DNA of 30,406 nucleotides from an uncultured Oscillibacter sp. (lineage in GTDB: Bacteria > Bacillota > Clostridia > Oscillospirales > Oscillospiraceae). The position numbers were made by a program, and so were the translations under genes. The DNA lies in the NCBI RefSeq assembly GCF_910584465.1, contig NZ_CAJUBK010000029.1, positions 1-30,406 of the forward strand. Direction: 5' to 3'. How positions within the stretch are numbered: position 1 is the stretch's first letter; each line of letters begins with the position of its first letter. The notes under the pieces are model-generated. The model saw nothing but the letters and a program-made list of their open reading frames with translations. It was not told where the DNA came from and searched no databases. Positions 29,539 through 30,406 of this stretch are shown piece by piece.

Positions 29539-30406
29539 ATGAGTGAGCCATTACATCGCGTCATCTTCACCTGCGGCGGCACGGCGGGCCATGTCAACCC
29601 CGCCATCGCCCTGGCCCAGCTGACCCTGGAGAAAGATCCCCAGGCGCAGATCCTGTTCGTCGGCGCGGAGCGCGGCCTGGAGAAGGACCTGGTGCCCAAG
29701 GCGGGCTACGCGTTCAAGACCGTCCACATCTCCAGCTTCCACCGCTCCTTCCGGCCCGCCGAGCTCAGGCACAACCTGATCTCCGTGGGCAACCTCCTCC
29801 GGGCCCCCGGCGAGGCCAGGGCCATCCTCCGTTCCTTCCGGCCCGACGCGGTGGTGGGCACCGGCGGCTATGCCAGCTATCCCCTGGTCAAGGCCGCCGC
29901 CAGGATGAAGATCCCCACGGCGGTCCATGAGTCCAACGCGGTCCCCGGCCTGACCACGCAGATGCTGGAGACTTACGCCGACCGGATCATGGTGGGCTTC
30001 GAGTCCTGCCGGAAGCACTACCGCCGCCCCGAAAAAGTGGTGGTCACCGGCACGCCGGTGCGGGGCGATTTCTTCTCGATGACGAAGGCCAAGGCCAAGG
30101 AGGCCCTGGGCGTGGACGACGGCAGGCCGCTGATCGTCTCCTTCTGGGGATCTTTGGGCGCCGCGGGCATGGACCGCCAGATGGCGGATTTCCTGGCCCT
30201 GGAGGCGGCGAAGCAGCCCTTCCACCACATCCACGGCGCCGGGAAGCAGGGCTATCCGCGGGTACTGGAGCTCCTGCGGGACAAGGGCGTGGACCTGGGG
30301 TCCTGCCCGGCCCTGCAGCTGCGGGAGTACATCTACGACATGGCCGTGGTGATGCGGGCGGCGGATCTGGTGATCTGCCGGGCCGGGGCCTCCACCATCA
30401 GCGAGC
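29539..30406 (+). CDS. murG: undecaprenyldiphospho-muramoylpentapeptide GlcNAc-transferase, 3' end cut off
   Basis: The first 289 codons of a protein normally 350-370 residues long; no stop before the window ends. MurG is a GT-B enzyme on the inner membrane face that adds GlcNAc to lipid I to make lipid II. Visible signatures are FTCGGTAGHVNPAIALA (glycine-rich acceptor loop), VVGTGGYASYPLVKAA, VHESNAVPGLTTQML, VVVTGTPVRGDF and, at the edge, VICRAGASTISE of the UDP-GlcNAc site. Start ATG 29539 follows GAGGAGAGG. The SFWGSLGA segment replaces the commoner (L/V)xxGGSxGA pattern with Trp, a small oddity. It is the last gene seen of the cluster. Confidence 0.95.
   Translation, partial: MSEPLHRVIFTCGGTAGHVNPAIALAQLTLEKDPQAQILFVGAERGLEKDLVPKAGYAFKTVHISSFHRSFRPAELRHNLISVGNLLRAPGEARAILRSFRPDAVVGTGGYASYPLVKAAARMKIPTAVHESNAVPGLTTQMLETYADRIMVGFESCRKHYRRPEKVVVTGTPVRGDFFSMTKAKAKEALGVDDGRPLIVSFWGSLGAAGMDRQMADFLALEAAKQPFHHIHGAGKQGYPRVLELLRDKGVDLGSCPALQLREYIYDMAVVMRAADLVICRAGASTISE

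Overview
The window looks like a chromosome segment of a GC-rich gut Clostridium-cluster-IV Firmicute (Oscillospiraceae, Flavonifractor/Pseudoflavonifractor/Intestinimonas-like). The basis is very high GC3, AGGAGG-type ribosome sites, sigma-A promoters, a Leu T-box, a NiCo riboswitch, a TM1266-type hydrogenase-system regulator and a clostridial dcw (division/wall) cluster whose MurE carries the meso-DAP motif DNPR. Placement is by gene content only.

Region 1 (1-6300). A leftward PAS-histidine kinase-receiver hybrid and an amidohydrolase share a transcript interrupted by a terminator that ends at the amidohydrolase ribosome site. Divergent from them is a 1020-residue protein with flagellin-like N- and C-terminal helices around a huge glycine-rich beta insert. 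It is preceded by an exact sigma-28-type -10 (GCCGATAT), although no other flagellar gene is present.

Region 2 (6300-10900, all leftward). Genes: a DUF1622 membrane protein with a structured leader, a tocopherol-cyclase-like protein, a DUF624/YesL membrane protein, and a CDF metal exporter behind a perfect sigma-A promoter and a NiCo riboswitch. Two copies of a multi-hairpin intergenic element follow the DUF1622 and DUF624 genes; paired stems are kept although their sequences differ.

Region 3 (10900-15600). A T-box-controlled leucine operon leuC-leuD-leuB, then alanine racemase (alr).

Region 4 (15595-18600). A promoter overlapping the alr stop codon drives a leader of about 200 nt that ends in a terminator 10-15 nt before the ribosome site of a TM1266-family regulator. 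An ABC importer (lipoprotein, permease, small ATPase) follows. The leader matches no riboswitch class I could recall and is the best candidate for something new.

Region 5 (18600-20420). rsmD, coaD and a coiled-coil protein form one operon, closed by a strong hairpin terminator.

Region 6 (20530-30406). mraZ-rsmH-ftsL-spoVD/ftsI-murE-mraY-ftsW-murG (murG cut by the window end), with MraZ-type operator repeats after the promoter. murF and murD are missing from their usual places. Together these genes make and flip lipid I/II and build the septal wall; alr supplies D-alanine for the same precursor.
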